DNA from: Croceibacter atlanticus HTCC2559
GTDB lineage: Bacteria; Bacteroidota; Bacteroidia; Flavobacteriales; Flavobacteriaceae
Assembly: GCF_000196315.1 (NCBI RefSeq)
Contig: NC_014230.1
Location: 248,001-312,000 of the forward strand
DNA: 64,000 nt
Direction of reading: 5' to 3'
Shown: positions 19,136 to 27,925 of the stretch, piece by piece
Layout: the number at the start of each line of letters is the position of its first letter
How positions within the stretch are numbered: position 1 is the stretch's first letter
The notes under the pieces: generated by a model
The model's input: the letters and a program-made list of their open reading frames with translations, nothing else
Told to the model about the DNA's origin: nothing
Databases searched by the model: none
Program-made: the position numbers and the translations under genes

Positions 19136-19272
19136 AAAGCTATAGATATAATGGGTAATTCGGGTAAATATATAGATTGATCATAATATTAACTAAAGTT
19201 ACCAATAATTTTAATGTAATACACTGATAAAGGTTAGTATAACTGAATGTAAAAAAAGAACCACATTACAGA

Positions 19273-19298
19273 TTTGCTTATTTTAATCCGTAATTTTG
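19273..19298 (+). promoter_or_regulatory. Possible nfu promoter
   Basis: TAATTTTG at 19291-19298 matches the -7 consensus exactly. A TTTG at 19273-19276 is present but only 14 bases away. If used, the leader would be about 10 bases. Confidence 0.3.
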
Positions 19299-19312
19299 CA
19301 AAAAAAATAACT

Positions 19313-20230
19313 ATGTCGTTTTCAATTGATATACAATCAACCTCAAATCCATCAATACTTAAGTTTGAAACTAATAAGTTTTTATCAAGACATGATAGTT
19401 TTGAATTTCATAATATAGATGAAGCGAAGCCTTCTCCGCTTGCCCAAAAACTATTTTATTTACCGTTTGTAAAAACGGTATATATAGCTCAAAATTTTAT
19501 AGCAATACAGAAGTATGATATTGCCGAATGGAGTGATGTGCAAGATGAAGTGAAATCTCAAATACTAGAGTACCTTAACAGTGGCGAAGATGTTATTATA
19601 GATAAAACACCTCAGAAAAAAAGTGTTCCAGTAACCATTTATGCGGAAAGCACTCCTAACCCATCTGTTTTAAAATTTGTTGCTAACAAAAAATTGGTGG
19701 TTCAATCTGAAGAGTTTAAAAGTATAGATGATACCGCTAATGCTCCGTTAGCACAAGCTCTTTTTAATTTCCCATTTGTAAAAGAAATATTTATTGATGA
19801 AAATTATGTTTCTATACAAAAGTATGATATGGCAGAATGGGGCGATATTACAACAGAGCTTAGAGATTTTATCTCGCAACATATAATGTCTGGAAAGCCA
19901 GTTGTTACAGAGCATAGAGCAAACAAATTAGCTCCACAAACAAATGGTGGAACAACAGAAAAACCTCAACTGGATTTATCTCATTTAGATGATACCTCTA
20001 AAGCTATTGTCGAAATTTTAGATGAATACATAAAACCTGCAGTAGCAAGCGACGGTGGAAACATTATGTTTGACTCCTATGATGAAGAAACAAAATCTGT
20101 AAAAGTGATTTTACAGGGTGCTTGTTCTGGTTGCCCTTCTTCTACAATGACATTAAAAAACGGAATCGAAACTATGCTTAGAGATATGCTTAATGGTAAA
20201 GTAGAGCATGTTGTTGCAATTAATGGATAA
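19313..20230 (+). CDS. NifU-like Fe-S cluster scaffold/carrier with two Nfu_N domains
   Basis: 305 residues from the ATG at 19313; an upstream in-frame TTG would add unconserved residues. Two tandem Nfu N-terminal domains are visible at about 1-100 and 108-200, each with STSNPSILKF- or STPNPSVLKF-type starts, LAQ.LF..PFVK and IQKYD(I/M)AEW. The NifU C-terminal domain follows (about 228-305). Its cluster-ligand motif ACSGCPSS has cysteines near 271 and 274. Nfu proteins carry [4Fe-4S] clusters to apo-enzymes in the cytoplasm. The domain duplication is the unusual part. Confidence 0.92.
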   Translation: MSFSIDIQSTSNPSILKFETNKFLSRHDSFEFHNIDEAKPSPLAQKLFYLPFVKTVYIAQNFIAIQKYDIAEWSDVQDEVKSQILEYLNSGEDVIIDKTPQKKSVPVTIYAESTPNPSVLKFVANKKLVVQSEEFKSIDDTANAPLAQALFNFPFVKEIFIDENYVSIQKYDMAEWGDITTELRDFISQHIMSGKPVVTEHRANKLAPQTNGGTTEKPQLDLSHLDDTSKAIVEILDEYIKPAVASDGGNIMFDSYDEETKSVKVILQGACSGCPSSTMTLKNGIETMLRDMLNGKVEHVVAING

Positions 20231-20250
20231 CTAATAATATAGATAGTAAC

Positions 20251-20289
20251 AAAAAAAAAGCCTCTTGAAATTTCAAGAGGCTTTTTTTG
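20251..20289. terminator. Bidirectional terminator
   Basis: A perfect palindrome AGCCTCTTGAAA / TTTCAAGAGGCT (20259-20282) is flanked by an A run and a T run. It lies between the convergent nfu-like and phosphate transporter genes. Confidence 0.88.
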
Positions 20290-20304
20290 GGTTCTTATTT
20301 AAGA

Positions 20305-22554
20305 TTATAATGTACGCCTAGCATCATTATAAAACTCTTGAAATAATTGTAATAGATTCATAGTAGACACTATAAGGTCTTTAGTTTCTAAAAGAATACC
20401 AAAGTATAGTTTTGTATTCTTAGGACTTGTCTCTGAAGTACGTATGCGAGTAATTTGTTTCTGTATTAAATCTGAAACATGGTTTAACAACTCTTGTTTG
20501 TCATCTATAATAACATTTATACGTTCAAAAGAGTGAGAGTCAAATGTATTTGTAATATCATCAAAAAGAACCTGCATCTTCTTATCAATACCCTTGAGTT
20601 CTCTTATCTGATTAAACTTAAGATTCTTATGATTATTATTTACGTGATTGTAACTATTATTAGTAATGGTTTTAGTTGAATGAACCATATCATGTAAATG
20701 ATCTGCAATATGAATATAGAATTGACTTGCTCCTATATTATTATCATCTAAAGATTTTATAAAGTAAAATATATTGCCTTTTAGCTCATCTACCTCTTTT
20801 ACTAATTTACCAACTCTCTTGTTTTCTTTTTTAAGTTTACTAAGGTCATGATATCCTAAATTAGTTACAACGCCTGAGTAACTTTTATTAATACCACTTA
20901 AAACACTAGAAATATTATTTGAAGTATCATTAGTAATTTCATTAATAGTAATGATATCACTTAAATTATAATGCTTAACAGCCTTTTCTTCTCTTACTTT
21001 TTTCTTGTGAGCCATTGCACTTCTTACTATAAGAGCTACTGCCAAAATAATTAATAAGACTAATGCTACTAAACCTCCAAAATAAAGTATGCTTGAAAAA
21101 ACAGCTGCTGCAATAAATGCAACAATAGCAGTTACAAACCAACCGCCAACAACATTTACAACACCTGCAACCCTATAAACAGCGCTTTCTCTATCCCAAG
21201 CTCTATCTGCCAAAGATGTACCCATTGCTACCATAAAGGTTACGTAGGTTGTAGATAGTGGTAATTTTAAATTTGTTCCTATAGAAATTAGAATACTTGC
21301 AACTACTAGATTTATAGAAGCTCTCACCATATCAAAAGCTGGTGCTTCTAACTTTTTAGATTTAGGTATTTCTACTTTTTCAAATTTAGAATCTATAGTT
21401 TCCTGTACTTTTTTAGGAATTACTGTTTCTAAAGCTGCTCCTAATAATACAGAATATCTTACAATAGTTCTTGACAAAAAGTTAGGTGAAAACTTCTCGA
21501 CACCTTCACCTTGTCTAGATAAATTTACTCCAGTATCAACAACAGAACGTGCTTTACTAGAAAACCATAAGGTAATAACCATGATTGCTCCTGCAAGTAT
21601 CAAAAGAAATTCTGGAGTTTCAACAGAACCTGCTAAACCAGACATTATAAGTTCATTAGCTGGAACACCAGAACTTATATAAATATCATAAGATTGCCAA
21701 GCTGCAATTGGCACACCAATAAAGTTTACAAGATCATTACCTGCAAAAGCCAATGCCAAAGCGAAAGTACCTACAACAATAATAGCCTTAAGAATATCTA
21801 TCTTAAATACTTTCATTAATACTTGTGAAATTAAGGCCCAAATAACAAAACTAATCCCGATTATGATTAGCGTATTTTCATTTATGTAAGTTTTAATATC
21901 ATCAGAAATAAAGCTAATTGTCTTCATTCCTTTAATAAGAATAAAGTATGTAATAGCAGTCATAGAAACTCCACCAAATAAAGCTCCGAAAAGCTTTATC
22001 TTCTTTTCATATTTAAATGTAAATACAACTCTAGACAAATATTGCACAAGCGCACCTATTGAGAAAGCAATGACGACAGAGAGCAATATTCCTACAATTA
22101 TTTCTGTAGCTTTTTCTGTATTTATGTATTGGTATATCAGTGCAAAACTATCATCTGACTGGTATATTTTTATAAAACCCATTGCCACAGCAGCTCCTAA
22201 CAATTCAAAAACAATAGAAACTGTAGTAGATGTTGGCAATCCTAAGGAGTTAAAAAAGTCTAAGAGGAGCACATCTGTGAGCATGACGGCTGTAAATATG
22301 ACCATGATCTCATCAAAATAAAACATGCCAGGCAAGAAAATTCCTTTTCTAGCAACTTCCATTAAACCACTAGAAAATATGGCACCAACTGCCACACCTA
22401 TACTAGCAACAATCATGATAGTACGCATTGAAATTGCCTTAGAGCCAATTGCAGAGTTTAGAAAGTTAACAGCATCATTACTAACACCTACTACTAAATC
22501 TGTGATAGCCAAGGCAAATAATGCCACAAGCATGATAATATAAATATTGTCCAT
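20305..22554 (-). CDS. PiT-family inorganic phosphate transporter with C-terminal soluble domain
   Basis: 749 residues, much longer than a minimal PiT protein. The membrane part (about 1-520) has the duplicated PiT signature: GVSNDAVNFLNSAIGSKA near residue 23, and later GNDLVNFIGVPIAAW and LPLSTTYVTFMVAMGTSLADR. The last 220 residues are soluble, helical and charged (DLSKLKKENKRVGKLVKEVD), resembling a PhoU/DUF47-like regulatory domain. PiT proteins are ion-coupled phosphate symporters of the inner membrane. The fused domain may gate or sense phosphate, replacing the separate DUF47 partner gene found elsewhere; this is inference. It is divergent from dodecin. Confidence 0.9.
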   Translation of the reverse strand: MDNIYIIMLVALFALAITDLVVGVSNDAVNFLNSAIGSKAISMRTIMIVASIGVAVGAIFSSGLMEVARKGIFLPGMFYFDEIMVIFTAVMLTDVLLLDFFNSLGLPTSTTVSIVFELLGAAVAMGFIKIYQSDDSFALIYQYINTEKATEIIVGILLSVVIAFSIGALVQYLSRVVFTFKYEKKIKLFGALFGGVSMTAITYFILIKGMKTISFISDDIKTYINENTLIIIGISFVIWALISQVLMKVFKIDILKAIIVVGTFALALAFAGNDLVNFIGVPIAAWQSYDIYISSGVPANELIMSGLAGSVETPEFLLILAGAIMVITLWFSSKARSVVDTGVNLSRQGEGVEKFSPNFLSRTIVRYSVLLGAALETVIPKKVQETIDSKFEKVEIPKSKKLEAPAFDMVRASINLVVASILISIGTNLKLPLSTTYVTFMVAMGTSLADRAWDRESAVYRVAGVVNVVGGWFVTAIVAFIAAAVFSSILYFGGLVALVLLIILAVALIVRSAMAHKKKVREEKAVKHYNLSDIITINEITNDTSNNISSVLSGINKSYSGVVTNLGYHDLSKLKKENKRVGKLVKEVDELKGNIFYFIKSLDDNNIGASQFYIHIADHLHDMVHSTKTITNNSYNHVNNNHKNLKFNQIRELKGIDKKMQVLFDDITNTFDSHSFERINVIIDDKQELLNHVSDLIQKQITRIRTSETSPKNTKLYFGILLETKDLIVSTMNLLQLFQEFYNDARRTL

Positions 22555-22710
22555 AGTGTATATTCAATAATTCGGCAAAAGTCATACATTTTTATAACTT
22601 TTAACAGCTTACTAAGTTAATAAAACATTAAGCAGATACACTTTTCTTCTAAGCATATGATTTTTTGTATCTTACCTATGAAACCAATATAAATCTTAAA
22701 CACAAAAATT

Positions 22711-22911
22711 ATGTCTGTTTTAAAAGTTATTGAAGTCTTAGCAAATTCTGATAAAAGCTGGGAAGACGCTGCTAGAAAAGCAGTTAAGCACGCAGGGAAG
22801 TCTGTAAAAAACATAAGATCTGTCTATATTAACGAGCAAAATGCAGTTGTTAAAGGCGATGAAATTACAGAGTTTAGAGTAAATGCAAAAATTACCTTCG
22901 AGGTAGATTAA
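22711..22911 (+). CDS. Dodecin family flavin-binding protein
   Basis: 66 residues, the full length of the family. The sequence VLKVIEVLANSDKSWEDAAR, the conserved KNIRSVYINEQNA segment and the final ITFEVD match dodecins. These form hollow dodecamers that bind and store flavins in the cytoplasm. It is a single-gene unit closed by a hairpin at 22934-22967. Confidence 0.93.
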   Translation: MSVLKVIEVLANSDKSWEDAARKAVKHAGKSVKNIRSVYINEQNAVVKGDEITEFRVNAKITFEVD

Positions 22912-22933
22912 CAAACATTAAACACTTAAACTA

Positions 22934-22967
22934 ACGTTCCTAACTATCCTTAGGGGCGTTTTTTTGT
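22934..22967 (+). terminator. Terminator after the dodecin gene
   Basis: A 10-bp stem (ACGTTCCTAA / TTAGGGGCGT, including two G-T pairs) with a 6-base loop is followed by eight T. Confidence 0.75.
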
Positions 22968-23003
22968 TCAACAAACCTAAGTTGCTTTTCAATTTACAGC
23001 ATT

Positions 23004-25049
23004 ATGTCTTCAAAAATTAATACAAATAATTTACTCTCTAAGGAAACTAGCCCTTATTTACTGCAACACGCTAATAATCCTGTAAACTGGGTAGGTTGGT
23101 CTTCTAAAGTTTTAAATAAAGCAAAGGAAGACAACAAACTTATTTTAATAAGTATTGGCTATGCTGCTTGCCATTGGTGCCATGTTATGGAACACGAAAG
23201 TTTTGAAGATATATCTATTGCAGAAGTAATGAATGCTAACTTCATAAACATTAAGGTAGATAGAGAAGAACGTCCAGATGTGGATCAAGTTTACATGAAG
23301 GCACTCCAACTTATGACAGGACAAGGTGGTTGGCCACTAAATATTGTAGCCTTGCCAGATGGCAGACCAATTTGGGGTGCAACATATTTGCCAAAAAAAC
23401 AATGGAAAGGAAGTTTACATCAACTAGCAGATCTATATAGGAGCAACTCAGAACATATGATTACATATGCAGAAAAGCTATCTAAAGGTATGGCACAGGT
23501 TTCTTTAGTTACTAAAACTGACTCAAACACAGATATATCGAAAGCATTTTTAAAAGACTCTCTACAAACTTGGTCTAACCAGTTTGATTATACTTATGGT
23601 GGCACACAGCGTTCTCCAAAGTTTATGATGCCAAACAATTACCAATTTTTACTTAGGTATGCTCATCAAACTAAAGACAAATCTTTGTTAGATTATGTAA
23701 TACTTACATTAAACAAGATATCTTATGGTGGTGTGTATGATCATATTGGTGGTGGTTTTTCAAGATACGCTGTAGACTCTAAATGGCACGTGCCACATTT
23801 TGAAAAAATGCTTTATGACAATGCGCAGCTGGTTAGTTTATATTCAAAAGCTTATACGCTCACAAAAGATCCTTGGTATAAAACTGTAGTAACAAACACC
23901 CTTAATTTTATTGAAACAGAACTAACAAGAGACAACGGTTCGTTTTACTCTTCTCTAGATGCGGATAGTCTTAATACTGAAGGCAAGTTAGAGGAAGGCG
24001 CTTTTTATGTTTGGACTAAAGCTGAATTAAAATCGTTATTAAATGAAGATTATCCGTTGTTTGAAGCCTATTATAACATTAATGAATATGGACATTGGGA
24101 ACACAATAATTATGTACTAATAAGAACCAAATCTAATAGCGAGATAGCTAATGATTTTTCTATTCCAATATCTACTCTAGATAAAAAATTAACTTCCTGG
24201 AAAGCTCTTTTAAACAATAACCGTCAAAAAAGAGCACAACCACGTTTAGACGACAAATCTTTAACATCCTGGAATGCTTTGATGATAAATGGCTACATAG
24301 ATGCTTATAAAGCATTTCAAATAAATGATTATTTAGAAATAGCCCTTAAAGCTTCAAATTTTATACTGGATAAAATGCTTCAGAAAGATGGTAGCTTAAC
24401 TCATAGCTATAATAAAAATGAAGCCAAGATAAATGGCTATCTCGAAGATTATGCATTTACAATTGAGGCTTTTATATCTTTATTTGAAGTTACTTTTAAT
24501 AGTAAGTGGCTTTCAAAAGCTGAAGAATTAACTACATATGCTCTCAAACACTTTTATGATGAGGAACAGCATATATTTTACTTCAATTCTAATTTAGATG
24601 ACGCACTAGTAACAAGACCTATAGAGCAGCAAGACAATGTTATTCCGGCATCTAACTCTACAATGGCTAAAAACCTTTTTAAACTATCTCATTTATTAGG
24701 CATAAAATCTTACAAAGAAATAGCAGAACAACAATTAAAAACAGTATTACAAGATGCTAAGACTTATGCAAGTGGCTATTCTAATTGGTTAGACGTCATA
24801 ATGAATTTTAGCTTCCCTTACCATGAGATTGTCATTACGGGTAAAAATGCAAGCAACTACGTTAAAGACTTAAATTTAAATTATATCCCAAACAGTATAA
24901 CAGCAGCTACAGAAAAGGAAAATAATGATCTTTTGATATTTAAAAATAGATATGTAGATGAGCAAACACTAATATACGTTTGTAAAGACAATACATGTAA
25001 TGTACCTACAGATAAAGTTTCTAGTGCTGTAAAGCAATGTCTTGAGTAG
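23004..25049 (+). CDS. DUF255 thioredoxin-domain protein (YyaL/SPATA20 family)
   Basis: 681 residues. The N-terminal thioredoxin-like DUF255 domain opens SKETSPYLLQHANNPVNW and has the CxxC pair at Cys56 and Cys59 (AACHWCHVMEHESF), then KVDREERPDVD and GQGGWPLN. The remainder is an (alpha/alpha)6-barrel-like region resembling N-acylglucosamine 2-epimerase/cellobiose 2-epimerase folds (GGVYDHIGGGFSRYAVD, HFEKMLYDNAQL). The family is widespread from bacteria to animals and its biochemical role is unsettled. No signal peptide is seen, so it is probably cytoplasmic. Neighbours give no clear functional link. Confidence 0.92.
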   Translation: MSSKINTNNLLSKETSPYLLQHANNPVNWVGWSSKVLNKAKEDNKLILISIGYAACHWCHVMEHESFEDISIAEVMNANFINIKVDREERPDVDQVYMKALQLMTGQGGWPLNIVALPDGRPIWGATYLPKKQWKGSLHQLADLYRSNSEHMITYAEKLSKGMAQVSLVTKTDSNTDISKAFLKDSLQTWSNQFDYTYGGTQRSPKFMMPNNYQFLLRYAHQTKDKSLLDYVILTLNKISYGGVYDHIGGGFSRYAVDSKWHVPHFEKMLYDNAQLVSLYSKAYTLTKDPWYKTVVTNTLNFIETELTRDNGSFYSSLDADSLNTEGKLEEGAFYVWTKAELKSLLNEDYPLFEAYYNINEYGHWEHNNYVLIRTKSNSEIANDFSIPISTLDKKLTSWKALLNNNRQKRAQPRLDDKSLTSWNALMINGYIDAYKAFQINDYLEIALKASNFILDKMLQKDGSLTHSYNKNEAKINGYLEDYAFTIEAFISLFEVTFNSKWLSKAEELTTYALKHFYDEEQHIFYFNSNLDDALVTRPIEQQDNVIPASNSTMAKNLFKLSHLLGIKSYKEIAEQQLKTVLQDAKTYASGYSNWLDVIMNFSFPYHEIVITGKNASNYVKDLNLNYIPNSITAATEKENNDLLIFKNRYVDEQTLIYVCKDNTCNVPTDKVSSAVKQCLE

Positions 25050-25130
25050 GGTTTTAAATAAACCTTAACGCTAGTTATATGGTTATACGCTGTAAAAATT
25101 AGTCCTTTGCAAAAAAATTAGTACATACCT

Positions 25131-25973
25131 ATGGATTTAGAAAATATTAAAAACTACGATGAAATTATATCAAAATATTTTGATAAGGTTTTAGGCTACT
25201 TACCAAATATCTTATTGGCAATTGTAATTTTTATAGTTGGTTGGTGGATTATAAAAATTACTACCGGATGGTTAAGAAAATTCTTCTTGAAAAAAGATTA
25301 CGATCCTACTTTGGAGAACTTTTTATTAAGCTTAACCAATTGGGCGCTTAAAGTCTTATTATTTGTAACTGTTGTTTCTCAACTTGGTGTACAAACCTCT
25401 TCTTTTGTAGCTATTATTGGTGCTGCAGGTTTAGCTATAGGTTTGGCATTACAAGGTTCTTTAGCAAATTTTGCTGGTGGTGTTCTTATTTTACTATTAA
25501 AACCTTTTAAAGTTGGCGATTTTATTAAGGGCCAAGGTATAGAAGGTACGGTAAAAGAGATTTCTATCTTTAATACAAAATTGCTTACGTTCGGAAATCA
25601 ATTAGCTATTATTCCTAATGGAAAACTTTCAAACGACAACATTATAAATTATACAGAAGAAGGAAAACGTAGAGAAAACCTTGTTTTTGGTATTTCTTAT
25701 GATGATGATGTAAAGCTTGCAAAAGACATTTTACTTAAACTTACGTTAGAGCAAGAAACTGTAATGGCAGAACCTGCACCAATGATTGTCCTTGCAGAAT
25801 TAGCAGATAGCTCTGTAAATTTATCTTTAAGATATTGGGCTTTAAATGATGATTTCTGGGCGTTAAGATGGCATATCTTAGAGGAAGGAAAAGCTCGATT
25901 AGAAGCAGCAGGCATATCTATTCCTTATCCACAAAGAGACGTACACATGTATGCGGAAGACGTAAAAAGCTAG
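25131..25973 (+). CDS. Small-conductance mechanosensitive channel (MscS family)
   Basis: 280 residues. Three transmembrane helices lie in the first 130 residues, the third being the glycine/alanine-patterned pore helix (GAAGLAIGLALQGSLANFAG). The MscS beta-domain follows (KPFKVGDFIKGQGIEGTV, then LAIIPNGKLSNDNIINYT), then the C-terminal cage region. It releases solutes from the cytoplasm on hypo-osmotic shock. Its TAG stop overlaps the stop of the convergent tsaB gene in the shared tetranucleotide CTAG. Confidence 0.95.
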   Translation: MDLENIKNYDEIISKYFDKVLGYLPNILLAIVIFIVGWWIIKITTGWLRKFFLKKDYDPTLENFLLSLTNWALKVLLFVTVVSQLGVQTSSFVAIIGAAGLAIGLALQGSLANFAGGVLILLLKPFKVGDFIKGQGIEGTVKEISIFNTKLLTFGNQLAIIPNGKLSNDNIINYTEEGKRRENLVFGISYDDDVKLAKDILLKLTLEQETVMAEPAPMIVLAELADSSVNLSLRYWALNDDFWALRWHILEEGKARLEAAGISIPYPQRDVHMYAEDVKS

Positions 25974-26638
25974 TTTGCTTTTTTCTTTCCAGCTACAAAA
26001 TCCTTTAAATAAAAAGGCTCAAAATAAGCGACATCCTCAAAGGTGTCGCTTTTATATTTTGCTTCAGCCAATGGTACCATTTCTCTTGCAGAAGGCAATT
26101 TATTTACAAATATTGCATTAGGATGTTTACAAACCTCTTTAAATTTAGGAGCACCATTACCTACAAATGTTACTTTCCCAAGATTTAGCTCTTCAACAAA
26201 AGAAGTCTCATCTAGTATCTGAGCTTCAATTTCTCGCTGTAATTTAAAATCTGAGTTATATATTGAACTAAAAACCTCCATTCTCCTAGCATCAAGCATT
26301 GGTACAATGAGGCCGTCACTATTTATTTGATGCGCTAAAGAATTTAAAGTACCTATTGAGATTAGGGGTTTGTCTAAAGAAAAACATAGTCCTTTAGTTG
26401 TACTTACACCTATTCTTAATCCAGTATAAGAACCTGGTCCTTTACTTATAGCAATAGCATCTAGCTCTGAAAGTTTCTTTTTATTTTCCTCAAGAATTTC
26501 CATTATAAACACATGCAATCGTTCTGCATGAGAGTATTGATCATTATAATCTTCCTTTAAGGAAACAAGAACACCATCTTTTCCTAAAGCTACAGAACAG
26601 TTTGTTGTAGAGGTTTCTATACTAAGAATTAATGCCAC
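25970..26638 (-). CDS. tsaB: tRNA threonylcarbamoyladenosine biosynthesis protein TsaB
   Basis: 222 residues. The ASKHA-fold start ILSIETSTTNCSVALG and the family motif SKGPGSYTGLRIGVSTTKGL (near residue 65) identify TsaB. It is the dimerisation partner of TsaD in making t6A at position 37 of ANN-decoding tRNAs. It begins 2 bp after the stop of the efflux adaptor and reads in the same direction, so it may share that transcript. Confidence 0.95.
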   Translation of the reverse strand: MALILSIETSTTNCSVALGKDGVLVSLKEDYNDQYSHAERLHVFIMEILEENKKKLSELDAIAISKGPGSYTGLRIGVSTTKGLCFSLDKPLISIGTLNSLAHQINSDGLIVPMLDARRMEVFSSIYNSDFKLQREIEAQILDETSFVEELNLGKVTFVGNGAPKFKEVCKHPNAIFVNKLPSAREMVPLAEAKYKSDTFEDVAYFEPFYLKDFVAGKKKAN

Positions 26639-26640
26639 AA

Positions 26641-27921
26641 TTACTCGTCTTTTTCTTGATTAGGAGATTGGCGCTCTATAGCCTCACCATTATCTAAATT
26701 TTTAGTAACAGTTGTGTACGGGCCAACTATAACTTCTTCTCCAGCAGATAGGCCAGATAAGATTTCAATATTTGTGTCGTCTTGTATACCTGTTTTTACA
26801 ACCCTAAGTTTTGCTTTACCATCTTTAGCTATAAACACACACTCAAAACGTTGCTCTTCAGAAGACTTAATCTCCATTTTTTCTTTTCTGCTCTTTTTGC
26901 CTGAAGAGGTATCTGTCTTAATAACAATAGCACTAATTGGTACACCTATAATATCTTCTCGTTTTTTTGTAATAATATCAACCGTAGCTGTCATACCAGG
27001 TCTAAACGGTGAAAATCCTTCTGGCTTATCTTCAATTAAATCTTTATAAGACTCTTCTAAAATGCGCACCTTAACCTTAAAGTTTGTTACCTGATCTGCA
27101 GTTAATGCGTTATCTGCAGAGTTTGCAATCTCTGTAACAATACCTTTAAATTCTTTTTTAAGGTATGCATCTACCTCAACAATTGTTGAGTCTCCTACAT
27201 TAACTTTTACAATATCATTTTCATTTACATCTACCTCAACCTCCATATTTGCAAGGTTTGCTACACGCATAATTTCTGTACCAGCCATTTGTTGTGTACC
27301 AACCACACGCTCACCTAACTCGACACTTAGTTTTGAGATTGTACCACTTCTTGGTGCATAAATTGTAGTTCTGTTTAAGTTGTCTCTAGCTTGAGAAACA
27401 TTTGCAGAGGCACTTTGTACAGAATAATATGCAGATTGTTTTGCTGCTTAAGCACCTTCATATGCAGATACTACACGATCCCATTCTGCTTTAGAGATTA
27501 TACCTTTGTCGAACAAAGTCTTGTTTCTGTTATAATTTGACTCTGCTTCCTTTAAACTTGCATTTGCTTGCTCTAAGCCAGCTCTTGTATTAGATAAAGC
27601 TGCTTGAGATTGATTTAATGCAGATTGAATTAAGTCTGGATTTATTTTAACCAGCAAATCTCCTTTTTCAACAGATTGGCCTTCTTTTACTGGTAGTTCG
27701 ATAATTTCTCCAGAAACTTCAGAAGAAAGATTAACTTCTACTTCTGGTTGTATTTTTCCAGTAGCAGAAACTGTTTCAGTAATGTTTATAGTTTCAATAG
27801 TTGCTACTTCAACAGTCTCAAAATCGCCTTTCTTACCAAACCAGCCAGATTTTGAACCTACTACTAGGATTGCCATTAGTGCTAAACCACCTAATAATAA
27901 GTAGAGTGTCTTTTTTTTCAT
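26641..27921 (-). pseudogene. Efflux periplasmic adaptor (MacA/HlyD-like) interrupted by an in-frame stop
   Basis: One continuous frame of 427 codons with a TAA at 27448-27450. Before it (158 codons) are a membrane anchor (about 5-21), the biotinyl-lipoyl half (SATGKIQPEVEVNLSSEVSG, then PVKEGQSVEKGDLLVKINPD) and the start of a coiled-coil hairpin. After it, without a frame change, come AAKQSAYYSV, then TIYAPRSGTISKLSVELGER and the beta-barrel domain. A GTG at 27306 could start only a truncated piece. A single substitution of CAA, AAA or GAA to TAA explains the lesion. The intact protein would bridge an inner-membrane MacB-type transporter to the adjacent TolC. Sequencing error cannot be excluded. 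Confidence 0.85.
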
Positions 27922-27925
27922 AATA

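Noticed and set aside
26641-27306. Independent short adaptor gene starting at a GTG
   Set aside because: The same frame continues upstream with adaptor sequence as far as the TAA, so this is the downstream half of the interrupted gene.
27448-27450. Recoding (selenocysteine or pyrrolysine) at the internal stop of the efflux adaptor
   Set aside because: The codon is TAA, which is not used for either amino acid, and I see no associated recoding structure. A nonsense mutation or error is simpler.
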